12,168 nt of DNA, from positions 1 to 12,168 of the forward strand of contig JAYKIB010000176.1 in NCBI GenBank assembly GCA_035285005.1, in the 5' to 3' direction. Of the stretch, positions 1 through 7,196 are shown one piece after another. The DNA is from Prochlorothrix sp035285005. GTDB lineage: Bacteria > Cyanobacteriota > Cyanobacteriia > Prochlorotrichales > Prochlorotrichaceae. Within the stretch, counting starts at the first letter, position 1; each line of letters opens with the position of its first letter. The notes below the pieces were generated by a model that was given only the letters and a program-made list of their open reading frames with translations, did not search any database and was not told the DNA's origin. The position numbers were made by a program, and so were the translations under genes.

Positions 1-86
1 CCTTCAAGGATGCCAATCAACGTCTTGCGGTTCAGGTTACCCTCAACGCAGAAGCCTTACTCGCCCTGAAAAGACAACTCCCCTAG
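1..86 (+). CDS. 3' end of an unidentified gene (partial, N-terminus outside window)
   Basis: Reading from base 3, an open frame of 27 codons runs to a TAG stop at 84-86 and ends ...AEALLALKRQLP. The codon choice (GCC, CTC, CTG, ACC) resembles that of the clear genes further on. Only the C-terminal tail is visible, so no family can be named. A copy of the 99-bp repeat family begins 12 bases after the stop and may act as its transcription end. It could also be a chance open frame, since 27 codons is little evidence. Confidence 0.5.
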   Translation, partial: FKDANQRLAVQVTLNAEALLALKRQLP

Positions 87-98
87 GGACACCTTAAT

Positions 99-192
99 GG
101 GCACCTCGATTAATTGGGTGGGGCGGCGAAGCCGCGCAACCCGATATTCTGCCGTGGGTACGGCGGTGAAAAGCTGTATTAATCGAGGTGTC
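99..192 (+). repeat. 99-bp TIR/hairpin repeat, copy A
   Basis: Starts GGGCACCTCGATTAAT and ends ATTAATCGAGGTGTCC. The outer arms are complementary, with one G-T wobble. The internal hairpin (about 116-142) has a GAA loop and two mismatches, because its left arm reads GGGTGGGGCGGC while its right arm is of the GCGC type. The spacer contains TTCTGCCGTGGGTAC, the same subfamily as copies C, F and H. It lies 12 bp after the stop of the 5' partial gene. Confidence 0.9.
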
Positions 193-279
193 CGAGTGGG
201 GGGTGAGCAAGGTTGAAGCCCCCCCACTCCTGATTGTGCCCTGGGTACCGTATCATTTGGCCCGCCGCATCGTCTGGAC

Positions 280-483
280 TCAGTCCACAACACGAATTTG
301 ACCTTGGGATAGTCCTTGCCAGACCCGATCGATGTACACTTGCTCCTCTGAGGTCACTTGACCATCTTCCATCACAAGTTGCATCAGCAGGCTTTGCTCT
401 TCACGGGTAATCGTTCGGGTCCGAAAAATCTGGTTGACCAGATCTTCAAGGCGCTGCATGGACGGTAAGGCTGGGTCAGACAT
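280..483 (-). CDS. Small conserved-looking cyanobacterial protein, 67 aa, function unknown
   Basis: The frame is open further upstream, but the chosen ATG at 481-483 is preceded by TTGAGGATTTGGCC, giving a GAGG ribosome-binding site at usable spacing. Starting there also removes residues that would be translated from repeat copy B. The product begins MSDPALPSMQRLEDL and ends QGQIRVVD. It is soluble, acidic, without cysteine, signal peptide or membrane segment, and predicted mainly alpha-helical (runs such as RLEDLVNQIF and EEQVYIDRVWQGL). It resembles short hypothetical proteins common in cyanobacteria, from memory rather than a search. Repeat copy B lies just upstream of its ribosome-binding site, so its promoter may lie in or beyond the repeat. 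Confidence 0.75.
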   Translation of the reverse strand: MSDPALPSMQRLEDLVNQIFRTRTITREEQSLLMQLVMEDGQVTSEEQVYIDRVWQGLSQGQIRVVD

Positions 484-524
484 GGCCAAATCCTCAAGGT
501 GTGTGGGCACGAAGCATAGGGATA

Positions 525-621
525 GGCACCTCGATGAATTGTGGCGGGCGGTGAAGCCACCCACGCTAAACCCTGACTTTGTCTGGGCAATTTCCCACAA
601 ATTTAGATGAATCGAGGTGTT
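525..621 (+). repeat. 99-bp TIR/hairpin repeat, copy B (diverged)
   Basis: The outer arms share the ACCTCGAT core (GGCACCTCGATGAAT at the left, ATGAATCGAGGTGTTC at the right). The internal hairpin around 541-566 keeps the GAA loop but has several mismatches. The spacer (TTGTCTGGGCAATTTCCC) differs from both main subfamilies. It lies about 40 bp upstream of the 67-aa small gene, so it may carry or displace that gene's promoter. Confidence 0.8.
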
Positions 622-645
622 CTGAATTTGCACAGTTCGAGGCAA

Positions 646-677
646 CCAGACACAGCACAGGCCAGACACAGCACAGG
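646..677. repeat. Perfect tandem duplication of a 16-bp unit
   Basis: The unit CCAGACACAGCACAGG occurs at 646-661 and again at 662-677 with no mismatch and no gap. It lies in non-coding sequence 25 bp beyond repeat copy B. Slipped-strand duplication is the simplest origin, and no function is visible. From 622 to 868 I see no convincing gene. Confidence 0.85.
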
Positions 678-868
678 TCGTATCTTGCATGGGTCGGCTA
701 CTCGAACTCCCTCAGGGAACAACCGGTAAGGTCAAGCGCTTCCAATCATACCCAAAGTCCCCTTGCTCTGACAGCAGAGATTGTTGCATGTCTTCCCGCT
801 CCTGACCAGGGCACGACCCCGCATGGGGGGATAGCAACGGTGGGAGATGGCGGTTGCTAGGGGCTGTC

Positions 869-967
869 GGGCACCTCGATTAATTGGGTTGCGCGGCGAA
901 GCCGCGCAACCCAACCCTGATTCTGCTGTAGGCACTCCGGTGAAAATTTGAATTAATCGAGGTGCCC
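869..967 (+). repeat. 99-bp TIR/hairpin repeat, copy C (near-consensus)
   Basis: Perfect outer arms GGGCACCTCGATTAAT / ATTAATCGAGGTGCCC. The internal perfect 14-bp stem (884-897 with 901-914) has a GAA loop and GCGC-type stem sequence. The spacer carries TTCTGCTGTAGGCAC. With copy F it is the best representative of the first subfamily. The stretch 968-1132 beyond it holds no gene, only A/T runs around 988-1013 and a weak GGGACA/TGTCCC inverted repeat at 1076-1099. Confidence 0.95.
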
Positions 968-1132
968 TACTGGATCTATCTGCGTGGAAATTTTTTGTGG
1001 AAATTATTTTTTGTGCTCGGTGACCGGCGGAATGCCAGGGATAAAAGACGGGGCAAACGGGTGGGACAAAATTACGGGACAAGCCCCGCGACCTGTCCCT
1101 CGTGTAGTTTTCCCCTGTGGAGTATCTTCCTA

Positions 1133-1231
1133 GGGCACCTCGAAAAATCAAAGTTCTTGCCCAGTGAGCCACGTAAGAATCAGGATTGTGGCGTGCGGCG
1201 GAGCCGCACGCCACAATTAATCGAGGTGCCC
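1133..1231 (-). repeat. 99-bp TIR/hairpin repeat, copy D, abutting the thrC stop codon
   Basis: Inverted relative to copies A-C. The outer arms are GGGCACCTCGA at the left and TTAATCGAGGTGCCC at the right. The internal perfect 15-bp stem around the loop GGA (about 1186-1218) has its own stem sequence (GTGGCGTGCGGC on one arm). The spacer belongs to the CTTGCGTGGGTCAC subfamily. Its last base touches the thrC stop codon at 1232-1234, so on the thrC transcript the hairpin begins about 14 bases after the stop and is well placed to act as a 3' end. Confidence 0.95.
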
Positions 1232-2410
1232 CTAAAAACCCATCACCTGCGCCAGTTGATCCAGATCCGCTGGTAAGCCCGTGTGAACCTGATTACCGCT
1301 ATGCTTGATCGCCACATCCGGGTCCTTGAGACCATTCCCCGTCAGCACACAGACCACCGTAGCTCCACTGGGGACCTGATCCGCACACTGGAGCAGTCCC
1401 GCCACCGACGCTGCGCTGGCCGGTTCACAGAATACCCCTTCCTCCGATGCAAGAATGCGGTACGCCTCTAGAATCTCCCCATCCGTGACAGCCCGAAAGC
1501 CCCCTTCACTTTCCGTTGCCGCTGCCACGGCCCGCTCCCAACTAGCGGGGTTTCCAATCCGAATAGCCGTAGCCAGGGTTTCCGGATGGGTAACCGGGGC
1601 ACCGTTGACGATCGGCGCAGCCCCTGCCGCTTGGAAGCCCATCATTTGGGGCAGTTTACGACAGCGACCCGCCTGGTGATATTGGTTAAAGCCCATCCAG
1701 TAGGCCGTGATATTCCCCGCATTGCCCACCGGGATACAGAGCCAGTCCGGTGCATCGCCCAGCACATCCACCACCTCAAAGGCACCGGTCTTTTGCCCCT
1801 CTAGCCGGTAGGGGTTGACCGAGTTCACCAAGGTGACGGGATAGCGATCGGCCAGGCGCCGCACCATCGTTAAGGCTTCGTCAAAGTTACCTTCGATCGC
1901 CAGCACCTCAGCCCCATAGAGCAAAGCTTGGGCGAGTTTCCCCAGGGCCACATAACCGTCGGGGATCACCACAAAGGCCCGCAGCCCTCCGCGCCGTGCA
2001 TAGGCCGCTGCGGCTGCCGATGTATTGCCCGTACTGGCGCAAATCACCGCTTCAGCCCCGGCTTCCTTAGCCTTGGAAATAGCTAGGGTCATCCCCCGGT
2101 CTTTAAAGCTACCCGTGGGGTTGAGTCCGTCATATTTAACGAAAACCTTGACATCCCGACCAATCCGAGCCGACAAACTTGGGGCAGGAATCAGAGGGGT
2201 ATTCCCTTCCTGCAAGGTGACCACGGGTGTAGCGGAGGTCACGGGTAAGAAGTCTCGGTAGGTCTCAATCAACCCGGGCCATGCTGGGGACAGTCCAGGG
2301 GCTGGGGCTGGGACAACGTTCGAGGAGACTGGGGGATGGGAAGAAAGTATCGCAGTCACAGATTTTGCGTATGCCTTGCTCAAAGGTAATGGGGGGACAT
2401 CTGGCTTCAA
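1232..2410 (-). CDS. thrC: Threonine synthase (PLP-dependent), ThrC
   Basis: Converts O-phospho-L-homoserine to L-threonine, the last step of threonine synthesis, in the cytoplasm. In the 392-aa reading, residues 97-107 (NPTGSFKDRGM) carry the PLP-binding Lys103. Residues 125-131 (ASTGNTS) and 227-233 (PVGNAGN, the phosphate cup) are family hallmarks, and TGNGLKDP is at 357-364. The length fits the short cyanobacterial/Bacillus-type enzyme. Start choice is uncertain. The longest frame begins with TTG at 2408-2410, whose bases overlap the TGA of the upstream small ORF (TTGA), suggesting translational coupling. A GTG at 2357-2359 would give a 375-aa product without most of the Pro/Ser-rich leader; conserved sequence begins only near residue 44 (WPGLIETYRDFLPVT). 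No terminator is seen other than repeat copy D. Confidence 0.97.
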   Translation of the reverse strand: MKPDVPPLPLSKAYAKSVTAILSSHPPVSSNVVPAPAPGLSPAWPGLIETYRDFLPVTSATPVVTLQEGNTPLIPAPSLSARIGRDVKVFVKYDGLNPTGSFKDRGMTLAISKAKEAGAEAVICASTGNTSAAAAAYARRGGLRAFVVIPDGYVALGKLAQALLYGAEVLAIEGNFDEALTMVRRLADRYPVTLVNSVNPYRLEGQKTGAFEVVDVLGDAPDWLCIPVGNAGNITAYWMGFNQYHQAGRCRKLPQMMGFQAAGAAPIVNGAPVTHPETLATAIRIGNPASWERAVAAATESEGGFRAVTDGEILEAYRILASEEGVFCEPASAASVAGLLQCADQVPSGATVVCVLTGNGLKDPDVAIKHSGNQVHTGLPADLDQLAQVMGF

Positions 2411-2610
2411 CGCCAGGGACAGGAAGGGGATGCAGGTAAGACAGTAAAGTAACCCAAATGAGCGTCAATGCGCTCGGCGGGGGTAGCGTAGGGAGATTCG
2501 GTCTCCTGCGTCAGCAGTCTGACTCGGGGAACCCCGATCGCCATGGCTAAAACCACCTCCGGTGAACCCCTAAAGCGGCCTAATTCCGATTTTAGCAAAG
2601 CCCCTTGCAT
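2407..2610 (-). CDS. Small ORF (67 aa) overlapping thrC by 4 nt, function unknown
   Basis: ATG at 2608-2610, with an in-frame TGA shortly upstream fixing the 5' limit. The product begins MQGALLKSELGRFRGSPEV, continues AMAIGVPRVRLL and contains SPYATPAERIDAHLGYF. It looks like real protein (balanced composition, amphipathic segments) and unlike the shadow frames here. No clear ribosome-binding site precedes the ATG. Its TGA overlaps the TTG start of the long thrC reading, an arrangement typical of co-translated genes. I recognise no family. Alternatives are a chance ORF in the thrC leader or a regulatory short ORF. Confidence 0.5.
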   Translation of the reverse strand: MQGALLKSELGRFRGSPEVVLAMAIGVPRVRLLTQETESPYATPAERIDAHLGYFTVLPASPSCPWR

Positions 2611-2673
2611 GAGTTGCGCATTTTGGACTCACAACGCGGGTTATTCCAGGTCTTGGGCTTGTCTGAATGCTAT

Positions 2674-2695
2674 CTACCCCTAGTTTTAAGGGTAG
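2674..2695. other. Short inverted repeat in the thrC / beta-barrel intergenic region
   Basis: CTACCC (2674-2679) and GGGTAG (2690-2695) flank a 10-base AT-rich loop. It lies about 60 bp upstream of the small ORF before thrC and could be an operator or structured leader. Nothing else links it to a factor. No gene is seen from 2611 to 3268. Confidence 0.3.
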
Positions 2696-2768
2696 TCTGT
2701 CGCTTCCCTATCCTGCAAGAGGCTAGACCAATTATCCGAGGCTAACCGGAGGGTAGATCACTGGAGTT

Positions 2769-2804
2769 GAACGGCGAAGCCGCCCAAGCCAAACCCTGAG
2801 TCTG
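2769..2804 (+). repeat. Relic of the 99-bp repeat (hairpin core only)
   Basis: The segment has the hairpin loop region GGCGAAGCCGCCCAA followed by CCAAACCCTGAGTCTG, matching the centre of the family, but the left arm is eroded (GTTGAACGGC) and no outer TIRs are recognisable. It appears to be a decayed copy in the 5' region of the beta-barrel gene. Confidence 0.6.
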
Positions 2805-2960
2805 GGGGGAGTCACTGCTTAAACCCAGCGCGCTCCAGACCGGTTACTGGGGATTGGACGATGGAATTGGGCGATCGCCATAACCTGGGTCTCAACGATC
2901 GGTTACCCCTGTGGCAGTTAGTCCGAGTGGAATCAGGGAATAGGCTCAGTCTAAGTCCAG

Positions 2961-2991
2961 TGGTCCCAGGGGACCAGAACGACTGTATAAC
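2961..2991 (+). promoter_or_regulatory. Possible promoter/operator upstream of the beta-barrel gene
   Basis: A perfect 7-bp-arm palindrome TGGTCCC-AG-GGGACCA (2961-2976) is followed 9 bp later by TATAAC (2986-2991), a fair -10 box. No good -35 hexamer lies 17 bp upstream, so activation by a bound protein would be needed. The implied leader is about 270 nt, which is long. Speculative. Confidence 0.25.
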
Positions 2992-3268
2992 TAGGATTTC
3001 AGCCCTAACAGAGAGGTTCAAGGAGCGTTACCAGTAGGGTCAATTAGGTTCCCGATCCCCAAAAATACTGTGCCAGTTTCTAAAGAGGTAAGGAGCCGAG
3101 AGTCGGTGGGGAATTCTTCGTAACAATAGGGCCATGAGCAACCGAGAAACAGCTTTAACCCGTCTGCAATGGTCTAAGGACTGCACCAATAGCAGATTAA
3201 GGCTTTTCCCGAACTCAGATTCTCGATTAGCACCGAAAACCAATCACGATCTCTTCAAGGAGTCCACT

Positions 3269-3796
3269 ATGAAACGCTTCATCACCCCCCTCACTGCCTC
3301 CGTTCTGACCGTTCTCTCCGCTGCAACCATTTTTGGCACGCCCCGTCCTGCGGCAGCCAACCCCCAAGGCTTGGATGGCCACTATCTGGGGGGCGGACTG
3401 TCGATCGGGACCACATCCGGTGGACAAGGCAATGACGAGCGCACCCTCGGCGGCAATGTACAAGGCCGGGTGGATATTCCAAACGCACCCCTATCAGTCC
3501 GGGGCTCCGTGCTGTTCACCGATGCAAATGCCACCTTCGTGCCCATGCTGTCCTATGATCTCGCCCTCAATGATCAAACCAATCTGTATGCCGGAGGAGG
3601 CGGTTCCTTTGTGCTGAGCGACGACAGCACCACCCCCCTCGGTAACCGTGATGCCTTTGCGCTGACGGCAGGGGTAGAAACGGGATTGACCGATCGACTG
3701 GCGGTCTACGGCGATATGAAGCTGGGCATTAATGCCTATGAAAAAAGCTGGGCAGACTCCCTTAGCCTCCAGGTGGGTGCCGCGTACCGCTTCTAA
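3269..3796 (+). CDS. Exported beta-barrel-like outer-membrane protein, 175 aa
   Basis: The ATG at 3269 is preceded by AAGGAG at 3257-3262 with 6-nt spacing, a strong site that overrides the longer open frame. Residues 1-30 form a signal peptide: basic start MKRF, hydrophobic core to about 23, and likely cleavage after PRPAAA (residue 30). The mature 145 residues are Gly-rich, alternating polar/hydrophobic strands (YLGGGLSIG, LYAGGGGSFVL, FALTAGVETGL, LAVYGDMKLGIN, LSLQVGAAYRF) and end in Phe, as outer-membrane barrel proteins do for BAM recognition. About eight strands would fit an OmpA/OmpW-size barrel. Substrate and role are unknown. It is convergent with sasA and has no operon partner. Confidence 0.85.
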   Translation: MKRFITPLTASVLTVLSAATIFGTPRPAAANPQGLDGHYLGGGLSIGTTSGGQGNDERTLGGNVQGRVDIPNAPLSVRGSVLFTDANATFVPMLSYDLALNDQTNLYAGGGGSFVLSDDSTTPLGNRDAFALTAGVETGLTDRLAVYGDMKLGINAYEKSWADSLSLQVGAAYRF

Positions 3797-3822
3797 GGTG
3801 AGTATGTTCGATGTGGTCGAGA

Positions 3823-3842
3823 GGGGAATGCCCGCATTCCCC
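3823..3842. terminator. Palindromic hairpin after the beta-barrel gene
   Basis: GGGGAATG-CCCG-CATTCCCC is a perfect 8-bp stem with a 4-base loop, starting 27 nt after the stop codon. There is no following T run, so a factor-independent terminator is only a possibility; it may equally protect the mRNA 3' end. Confidence 0.5.
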
Positions 3843-3894
3843 GCCTGTGATGGCATGGTACGGCTAGCCGTCACGTTGCAAGCGAACCCTCCAG

Positions 3895-3928
3895 AGCGTG
3901 CCTCTCCGCCCAGCGGAAGAGGCACGCT
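3895..3928. terminator. Long hairpin between convergent genes (likely bidirectional terminator)
   Basis: AGCGTGCCTCT-CCGC pairs with GCGG-A-AGAGGCACGCT: 15 base pairs with a single bulged A and a CCA loop. It lies four bases beyond the 3' end of sasA (3933) and about 100 bases after the beta-barrel stop, so it can close both transcripts. There is no clear T tract on either strand. Confidence 0.65.
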
Positions 3929-3932
3929 GGCC

Positions 3933-5114
3933 TCAGGTATTGTAGGGATAAACAGGCAGGGTGAAATGGAAACAACTGCCACCCCCCGTGGAGGAGGTGA
4001 CCCAAATTTGGCCATAGTGGGACTGGATAATTCGCTGACACACCGATAGCCCCAAACCATAGCCATCAGCAGCTTCGTCACGCTTCAGTCGAAAAGACGC
4101 CTCAAATATTTGATCTTTCTTCTCATCGGGGATACCCGGCCCCGTGTCACAAATACTGACCTGAACCTTTTGGCTGGTGCGGTGCAGCATCGAAACCCGC
4201 AGAGTTCCCCCAGGCGGGGTGTATTTGATTGCATTATCCAGCAAATTCATAAAAACCTGACGAATTCGCTCGCGATCGGCATAAATCGCCGGCAAGTCCA
4301 ATGGTAGGTCGGTTTCTAGATTTTGTCCTTTTGTATTAATTTGTTCCTGAAGTTGTTGGATTACCTCCCGACAGAGGGGTTGAAGGTGGAGCCTGTGGGG
4401 TTGGGTGACCAGGGAGGCACTGCTACTCCGGGCGGTTTGCAGAATATCGGTCACCATGCGATCGATCTCCCGCAGTTGGGTCCGGGCCTGCTGGAGCATT
4501 TGTTGGATCACCTGGGGAGAGAGACAAGCTTTACGCTTCTCGTCAGAGCCAAAGCCCAGGGCAACCGTATCGATCGCCAGTAGTGCAGCCGTTAAGGGAT
4601 TCCGTAGATCATGGGCCAGCATCGCCAGAATGCGATCCTTGAACCGGAGCTGTGCCTCCAGGTCTACCTTATCCCGCTTCAGATTGAAGATTTCATCGGA
4701 GAGCCGCAGCAGTTCCGCCGAGGACTGGATAGACAGAGCATCGTCGGACGGGGGAGGATCGATCGAAGGTTGGGGCAGCGCCTCGGCCATTTCCTCCAGG
4801 ATCTGCTGCCATCGGGGCCACCAATTCTCCACTTGGGCCGCCAGGTTAGTTCCTGCCAAAATTTGTTGCGGGGCAGGGTACAGCCGGATCAAGGCTGGAG
4901 TCGCGATCAGTTTGAAATGCTCGGTGAGGTGGGGTTGCTCAGTCACATTGATGACTTCGAGCCTGAAGGGGTAGGCATAGCTCAGGGTCTCTAAGGTGTC
5001 CCGAACCTGCTGCAATTGCTCTTGGGAACTGGCACGATTATCCACAAAGAGCAGAAACTGAAGCTGTGCTTGGGTAAGGGACCCAGAGGGTGGATAGTGG
5101 TGGGGAGCCTCCAT
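3933..5114 (-). CDS. sasA: Circadian clock output sensor histidine kinase SasA
   Basis: SasA binds the KaiC hexamer through a KaiB-like domain, autophosphorylates, and passes phosphate to the response regulator RpaA, coupling clock phase to transcription. Residues 17-100 form the thioredoxin-like KaiB-homologous domain (LQFLLFVDNRASS to NWWPRW). A linker and coiled segment (about 130-160) follow. The H-box AHDLRNPL holds the phospho-acceptor His168, the N-box FMNLLDNAIKYTP has Asn290/294, the G1 box DTGPGIP starts at Asp323, and the G2 box GYGLGLS is at 351-357. The 393 aa match the usual size (about 380-390). There are no membrane segments, so it is cytosolic. The ATG at 5112-5114 follows AAGAAGAGATAAC, a weak but usable ribosome site. 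Neither kai genes nor rpaA are in the window. Confidence 0.97.
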   Translation of the reverse strand: MEAPHHYPPSGSLTQAQLQFLLFVDNRASSQEQLQQVRDTLETLSYAYPFRLEVINVTEQPHLTEHFKLIATPALIRLYPAPQQILAGTNLAAQVENWWPRWQQILEEMAEALPQPSIDPPPSDDALSIQSSAELLRLSDEIFNLKRDKVDLEAQLRFKDRILAMLAHDLRNPLTAALLAIDTVALGFGSDEKRKACLSPQVIQQMLQQARTQLREIDRMVTDILQTARSSSASLVTQPHRLHLQPLCREVIQQLQEQINTKGQNLETDLPLDLPAIYADRERIRQVFMNLLDNAIKYTPPGGTLRVSMLHRTSQKVQVSICDTGPGIPDEKKDQIFEASFRLKRDEAADGYGLGLSVCQRIIQSHYGQIWVTSSTGGGSCFHFTLPVYPYNT

Positions 5115-5229
5115 GTTATCTCTTCTTACAACCTAACCATCGGGTACCTTCGGGATAGATGGGGGGAGCATTAGGACCCATGCCAACCCTGAATGCGGGT
5201 GTCGGCACCAAACTAAGACCCAGTCTAAA

Positions 5230-5328
5230 GGGCACCGCGATGAATTGGGTTGCGCGGCGAAGCCGCGCAACCCAACCTTGATTCTGCCGGGGGTACTGCG
5301 GTGAGAATCTGTATTAATCGAGGTGCCC
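5230..5328 (+). repeat. 99-bp TIR/hairpin repeat, copy F
   Basis: Left arm GGGCACCGCGATGAATT (two changes from consensus), right arm ATTAATCGAGGTGCCC. The internal perfect 14-bp GCGC-type stem has a GAA loop, and the spacer has TTCTGCCGGGGGTAC. It lies about 115 bp upstream of sasA, between sasA and the glycosyltransferase region. Confidence 0.93.
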
Positions 5329-5977
5329 TACAGTCGATCGGTCTCCTGGACTTGAATGTGAGTCGATCGATCGCCAGGAAGGCCGATCGCCCAAAAGACC
5401 GTCTTCCCGTGATTTTAGGGGTGTCAAGATGGGAGACAAACGAAGTGCGCTCCTACTGTAAGGCCCGTCTCAAGGTGCGGCCCGCTTGGGTTGGATCCTG
5501 CGCGATCGAGGCTAGTCTCAAGGTGGCCTCAAGGTGCCCTACGTTTAATGTACGCCACTGTCTACAGTTTCGGGGAGTCCAGCAGAGAGAAGTGGCGATC
5601 ATTTTGCCCGTCTGGGGAGGCTACGGTGGAGACTACGGCAGTCTATACAGCGGCCCAGTCCCCTCACCGTCCCCTTGGGTTTACGGCGGAAATGCTTCCG
5701 AAGCGGTTGACTGTTGGGGGATTCAGGTTAACTGCTATTCTTTGGTTACCCCCGGTTTTTTAGGAGAGAGTCTTGGGGCCGATCGGGTCGGTAGGGCTCT
5801 CCAAAGCTGGGCCTGTTTCAGAAAGGGCGATCGCGCGAGACCCGGAAGCCTATTTGTTGATGGAGGATCGTCTGATGAAGGATCGTCACCCTTGCTGGTG
5901 TTGAGCTGGGGCGTGGGAGGTCCTTCCCTTCTGGACCATGCTTTCCACCCTATTGGGGTTAATACCCACCCAAAGTC
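5329..5977. other. 649-bp stretch with no convincing gene
   Basis: A long + strand frame begins inside repeat copy F and runs to the glycosyltransferase start, but its product is rich in Trp, Cys, Ser and Gly, has no ribosome-binding site and no recognisable domain. Visible here are GATCG-rich HIP1-like sites (around 5334-5395 and 5827), three short occurrences of CTCAAGGTG (near 5469, 5517 and 5529), and a GGGT-TAAT-ACCC palindrome about 10 bases before the glycosyltransferase ATG. A small RNA cannot be excluded. Confidence 0.5.
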
Positions 5978-7180
5978 ATGAAAATTCTAGTCCTAGCTTG
6001 GGAGTTTCCGCCCAGGATTGTTGGGGGCATTGCACGTCATGTGGCAGAACTCTATCCAGAGATAGTTCTCCTCAACCATGAGGTCCACTTGGTAACAGTG
6101 GCCTTCGGGGACGCTCCGCCCTATGAGGTGGTGGAGGGAATTCATATCCATCGGGTTGAAGTGGCTTCCAGTCAGGACTTTTTCCATTGGATTGCCAACA
6201 TGAATGAAAGCATGGGGGAACATGGGGGACAACTGTTGTTGCAGCAGGGCCCCTTTGATTTGATCCATGCCCATGACTGGCTGGTGGGAGATGCGGCGAT
6301 CGCCCTCAAGTATCACTTTCGGATTCCCCTGATTTCGACCATCCACGCTACGGAGTATGGTCGTTGCCATGGTCTCCACAACGCTACGAATTACTACATC
6401 AGCGACAAAGAGAAGGCGTTAACCCAAGATTCCCAGCGTGTCATTGTCTGTAGCGACTATATGGCTCGGGAAGTGGGCTATGCCCTCAGTTGTGCCTCCA
6501 ATAAGATGGATGTGGTCTACAACGGCATTCGGGCCGAGAAAAAGAGCCGAGATCCCAAGTTTAACTATTCCGAGTTCCGCCGCCGGTTTGCGACGGATGA
6601 CGAAAAAATCGTCTACTATGTGGGGCGCATTTCCCATGAAAAGGGGGTGCCTATTTTGTTGAAGGCAGCGCCGAAGGTATTACAAAAAATTGATTACCGG
6701 GCCAAGTTCGTGATTATTGGGGGCGGCAATACGGACCACCTCAAGCAACAGGCCTGGGATTTGGGGATTTATCACAAATGCTATTTCACGGGCTTTATGC
6801 CCGACGGTGACTTGGACAAATTCCAGACGATCGCAGATTGTGCGGTCTTTCCCAGTCTCTACGAACCGTTTGGGATTGTGGCGCTGGAGAGCTTTGCAGC
6901 GCGGGTGCCGGTGGTGGTTTCGGATGCGGGGGGGCTACCGGAGGTGGTCCACCATGGCAAGACAGGAATTGTGACCTGGGCAACCCAGGCGGATACGGTC
7001 GCCTGGGGCATTTTAGAGGTGCTGTCGAGTCCAGCCTATGCCCAAACGCTGGTGGATAATGCCTATGAGGAGTTGGAGCAGCGGTTTCGCTGGCCGATGT
7101 TGGCCCGCCAGACAGAGGCCGTCTATACGAAGGCGTTGGCAGAGTTTGTCACAACCTTCCCCCAGGAAGCGGAAGCGTGA
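5978..7180 (+). CDS. GT4-family glycosyltransferase, 400 aa
   Basis: A retaining GT-B-fold glycosyltransferase that moves a sugar from a nucleotide-sugar donor to an acceptor. The N-terminal Rossmann domain opens MKILVLAWEFPPRIVGGIA with the Gly-Gly loop at 16-17, and HAHDW is at 97-101. The C-terminal donor domain starts near 205: GRISHEKG carries the Arg217/Lys222 pair that contacts the donor diphosphate, and EPFGIVALE (296-304) is the E-x7-E motif. The opening resembles archaeal-type glycogen/starch synthases and related GT4 enzymes, but donor and acceptor cannot be read from sequence. No membrane segment. No good ribosome site precedes the ATG, yet the start fits the fold's first strand. 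It appears monocistronic; repeat copy G begins 17 bp after the stop. Confidence 0.93.
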   Translation: MKILVLAWEFPPRIVGGIARHVAELYPEIVLLNHEVHLVTVAFGDAPPYEVVEGIHIHRVEVASSQDFFHWIANMNESMGEHGGQLLLQQGPFDLIHAHDWLVGDAAIALKYHFRIPLISTIHATEYGRCHGLHNATNYYISDKEKALTQDSQRVIVCSDYMAREVGYALSCASNKMDVVYNGIRAEKKSRDPKFNYSEFRRRFATDDEKIVYYVGRISHEKGVPILLKAAPKVLQKIDYRAKFVIIGGGNTDHLKQQAWDLGIYHKCYFTGFMPDGDLDKFQTIADCAVFPSLYEPFGIVALESFAARVPVVVSDAGGLPEVVHHGKTGIVTWATQADTVAWGILEVLSSPAYAQTLVDNAYEELEQRFRWPMLARQTEAVYTKALAEFVTTFPQEAEA

Positions 7181-7196
7181 ACGAGTTTATGGATCA

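Noticed and set aside
57..293. Minus-strand open frames through repeat copies (also 732-1214, 7210-7401, 7283-7492 and 9161-9589)
   Set aside because: They share peptides such as RLRRPTQLIEV and PRLIQIFT only because they translate the same 99-bp repeat. They have no ribosome sites and no domains, and they end in non-coding DNA or overlap real genes antisense. Such frames are likely to be mis-annotated as hypothetical proteins.
1076..1099. GGGACA/TGTCCC inverted repeat as a terminator or operator
   Set aside because: Only a 6-bp stem with a 12-base loop, no T run and no adjacent gene that needs it.
3134..3268. Longer start for the beta-barrel gene (extra 45 residues)
   Set aside because: The extension would bury the signal peptide and ignore the strong AAGGAG at 3257-3262; the ATG at 3269 is preferred.
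3494..4081. Minus-strand 195-codon frame across the beta-barrel gene and the sasA 3' end
   Set aside because: Antisense shadow of two well-supported genes in another frame; no domain or ribosome site.
5250..5981. A 243-codon + strand open frame before the glycosyltransferase
   Set aside because: It starts inside repeat copy F, has odd composition (Trp, Cys, Ser and Gly excess), no ribosome-binding site and no recognisable motif, and it overlaps the glycosyltransferase start. Its length is explained by the GC-rich sequence having few stops.
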